Assembly (NCBI RefSeq): GCF_018343535.1
Contig: NZ_JAGYPF010000001.1
Location: 620,001 to 684,000 of the forward strand
Reading direction: 5' to 3'
Origin: Neobacillus rhizophilus
Lineage (GTDB): Bacteria > Bacillota > Bacilli > Bacillales > Cytobacillaceae
DNA length: 64,000 nucleotides
Of this stretch, positions 62,111 through 64,000 are shown one piece after another. The notes under the pieces were generated by a model. That model did no database searches, was not told the DNA's origin, and saw only the letters and a list, made by a program, of their open reading frames with translations. Position 1 is the stretch's first letter. Each line of letters opens with the position of its first letter. The position numbers and the translations under genes are program-made.

Positions 62111-63061
62111 ATGATTAGAACCGTTGCTATTAAAAACAATAAGGAAATCGTTAAAGACGTGGATATCATTCACTTGGTGAAAGGGAATTATAAGTGGTAC
62201 TGGATTGATTTTAATCAGCCGACTGAAGAGGAAATTGAATTCCTAAGGGAGCCCCTATCCTTCCATCCACTAGCAATTGAAGATTGTATTCATCATTTAC
62301 AAAGGCCGAAACTCGATTATTACGAAAACTATACCTTTTTTGTTACTCAATCCTTAAATCAGGAGACTATTTCAAAAGAAGAGGTGAATTTCTTTCTTAG
62401 TGAGAACTATGTTGTTACGTTTCATCAAAGTCCCTCAATGGAAATAAACGAGGTCTGGAACCGGCTAATTCAATCTCCACACATTCAAAAATGGGACCCC
62501 TCCCATGTGCTTTACAATATTATCGATAAAATGGTCGACAATTATTTCCCGCCCGTTTATAAGATTGAAGACCGCTTAAGTGAGATTGATGAGAATTCAA
62601 CAGGAAGATCGATGGAGGTTTTGCTGGAGGATTTGTTTGATACTCGGCATCAGCTTCTATCGTTACGACATACGATTACACCGATGCGCGACCTAATCTA
62701 TCGAATGTTAAATTCGCAGCGGATGACGGAAATGCAAGGGAAAATGGTTTACTTTTCCGATATTCATGACCATTTGTTGAAACTAACGGAAATGATTGAA
62801 GCAAACAGGGAATTAACGACGGATATCCGGGACAGCTATATATCCATCAACTCCCACCAGACAAATCACGTTATGAAGGTCTTGACTGTCATCACAACCA
62901 TTTTCATGCCGCTGACTTTTATTGCCGGCCTCTATGGAATGAACTTTCATTATATGCCAGAGCTTAATTGGAAATATGGTTATTTTGCTGTCCTTTTTCT
63001 GATGTTCCTAGTCGGGCTTTGGATGTTCTTATGGTTTAAGAAAAAAGGATGGTTTAAGTAA
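62111..63061 (+). CDS. corA: CorA-family magnesium/cobalt transporter
   Basis: 316 residues: large cytoplasmic N-terminal domain, then two membrane segments with the YGMNF signature (GLYGMNFHYMP, about residues 276-286) and a basic tail KKKGWFK. Pentameric Mg channel. AAGGAGT upstream of the ATG. Not linked to a Mg riboswitch that I can see. Confidence 0.93.
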   Translation: MIRTVAIKNNKEIVKDVDIIHLVKGNYKWYWIDFNQPTEEEIEFLREPLSFHPLAIEDCIHHLQRPKLDYYENYTFFVTQSLNQETISKEEVNFFLSENYVVTFHQSPSMEINEVWNRLIQSPHIQKWDPSHVLYNIIDKMVDNYFPPVYKIEDRLSEIDENSTGRSMEVLLEDLFDTRHQLLSLRHTITPMRDLIYRMLNSQRMTEMQGKMVYFSDIHDHLLKLTEMIEANRELTTDIRDSYISINSHQTNHVMKVLTVITTIFMPLTFIAGLYGMNFHYMPELNWKYGYFAVLFLMFLVGLWMFLWFKKKGWFK

Positions 63062-63065
63062 ATAA

Positions 63066-63099
63066 AGGGGTGTCCTTAATCTTTTGGGACACCCTCTTT
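63066..63099. terminator. Bidirectional terminator after corA
   Basis: GGGTGTCC pairs with GGGACACCC, followed by TCTTTAAAT. Confidence 0.85.
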
Positions 63100-63119
63100 A
63101 AATCTCCATATGATATCAT

Positions 63120-63827
63120 TTAATTATCTTCTCCCGGATTGTAATAGTAAGGATCCCCCTTATGTTCCTTTATTACATCATTATCAATAAATAACTTCCC
63201 ATTTTCTAAATAAGTGGCTAATATGATGTTCTCCACTTTTTCACCTGTTTTTTCTACCTCGTTCATCAGCCAGCCTTGTTCTAATTGGAGATATTTTAGA
63301 TTATGATAAATAATTTGGCCGTCCATGATTAGTGGTATTGGGACATACTCCTTCTTCACCTTTAAATTTAAATCATTCGGCTGAATTGGCCGGTAATCTG
63401 ATTTGGGTATCACACTGATGCTGCCTGTTTCCTCCATTACAGCAAGATCAATATTTTGCGTATCCGTATACCCTTGCACCCTTAAATGCGATAATAATTC
63501 ATTCATCGGCATCCGAACCTTCTTCAGCCCTTTCCGATCAATATCACCATTGCGGATTAACACGGTAGGACTTTCATAGATGATCCATCTTAATTTATTA
63601 TTTAGCGATAAACGGATTAAAATTTTATATAAAATAACTAAAATGGCTCCATAAATTAATGCTTTCCCTAAATCATTTACCTCGACGGGAGTACTGATAA
63701 TATTGGTTAGGACAAAGATATACAGTAAATCAAAAGTATGCATTTGAGATACAGCTTTTTTCCCTGTCACCCTCAAATACAAATAGCCTGCAAGAAAAAC
63801 AATAAATGTACGGTAGATTAATTCCAA
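63120..63827 (-). CDS. DUF421 (YetF-like) membrane protein, second copy
   Basis: 235 residues. Three N-terminal membrane segments and a soluble domain with SPTVLIRNGDIDRKGLKKVRM. Paralogue of the gene at 29870. Starts MELIYRTFIVFLAGYLYLRVTGKK. Convergent with corA. Confidence 0.88.
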   Translation of the reverse strand: MELIYRTFIVFLAGYLYLRVTGKKAVSQMHTFDLLYIFVLTNIISTPVEVNDLGKALIYGAILVILYKILIRLSLNNKLRWIIYESPTVLIRNGDIDRKGLKKVRMPMNELLSHLRVQGYTDTQNIDLAVMEETGSISVIPKSDYRPIQPNDLNLKVKKEYVPIPLIMDGQIIYHNLKYLQLEQGWLMNEVEKTGEKVENIILATYLENGKLFIDNDVIKEHKGDPYYYNPGEDN

Positions 63828-63978
63828 TTTATCTCTCTCCTAACAATAGTAAACATACTATTTAGCTCGATGTTAGTATTAGATTTTTTTTTGCATCTAA
63901 ACCAGAAGCATTTTTATTAACATGGAAATTTAGATGTATAATAAAAAGGATCGCTATTTTAGAGAGGAGGACTTAATT

Positions 63979-64000
63979 GTGGCATATCCAAACACCGAAA
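63979..64000 (+). CDS. Start of an unidentified gene (3' truncated by window edge)
   Basis: GTG eight bases after GAGAGGAGG; encodes MAYPNTE before the window ends. TATAAT at about 63937 is a likely -10. Too short to identify. Confidence 0.55.

Noticed and set aside
29736-63864. Similar AATAGT/ACTATT palindrome-like words upstream of the MFS gene (about 29745) and the second DUF421 gene (about 63850)
   Set aside because: The match is short, AT-rich and differs in spacing; I could not call a shared operator.

Overview
The window is from a low-GC, endospore-forming Gram-positive bacterium of the Bacillaceae (Neobacillus/Mesobacillus-like is my guess). The support is two gerA-type germination operons, Bacillus-style Shine-Dalgarno sites (AAGGAGG, with many TTG/GTG starts), a sporulation-kinase-like histidine kinase, a LysM-NlpC/P60 wall hydrolase, and FMN, cobalamin and yybP-ykoY riboswitches in typical Bacillus contexts. 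I saw no insertion sequence, CRISPR array, rRNA or tRNA.

Layout. 1-854 is the 3' end of leuA. 0.9-21.3 kb is one block of about 20 minus-strand genes for uptake and CoA-dependent degradation of a carboxylic acid: a Liv-type ABC importer, two acyl-CoA ligases, three acyl-CoA dehydrogenases, two thiolases, two SDR dehydrogenases, two MaoC-type hydratase subunits, two PaaI thioesterases, a ketopantoate-reductase-fold protein, a class II aldolase-fold protein and a TetR regulator. No crotonase and no classical 3-hydroxyacyl-CoA dehydrogenase is present; the MaoC pair and SDRs appear to replace them. Two nearly identical 22-bp palindromes, at 11406-11427 and 21350-21371, lie just upstream of the first gene of each half and look like operators for the TetR protein. 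21.5-33.2 kb is mixed: a 50-residue orphan, a GNAT acetyltransferase, a sensor kinase, a germination operon in A-C-B order with a sigma-G-like promoter, small membrane proteins, an MFS exporter, a DUF421 protein, an orphan holin-like protein and a class A PBP.

33.2-36.0 kb is the most interesting part. A cobalamin riboswitch with terminator controls three genes: an exported alpha/alpha-barrel protein with a C-terminal membrane anchor, a membrane-anchored DUF4430 protein, and an ECF transporter S component. The first two correspond to the alpha and beta domains of animal transcobalamin/intrinsic factor, here on separate polypeptides, suggesting a surface B12-capture and uptake system. 36.1-38.9 kb is an FMN-riboswitch operon ribE-ribBA-ribH that lacks ribD.

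38.9-47.3 kb holds a GyrI-like protein, an SDR, a NERD protein, an array of six CGCTGATA repeats spaced 20-21 bp, a cold-shock protein, a HAD phosphatase, a HesB-like protein ending in five histidines, pssA, a TerC-family gene under a yybP-ykoY (manganese) riboswitch, and an M32 carboxypeptidase. 47.3-55.6 kb has a class B PBP, a three-subunit molybdenum hydroxylase with its XdhC-type accessory factor, and an MFS transporter. 55.6-64.0 kb has a 55-residue Cys-rich gene, a candidate C-rich small RNA, a LysM-NlpC/P60 hydrolase next to tandem WalR-like boxes, a radical SAM/SPASM protein, a second germination operon (A-B-C), corA, a second DUF421 protein and the start of one more gene.
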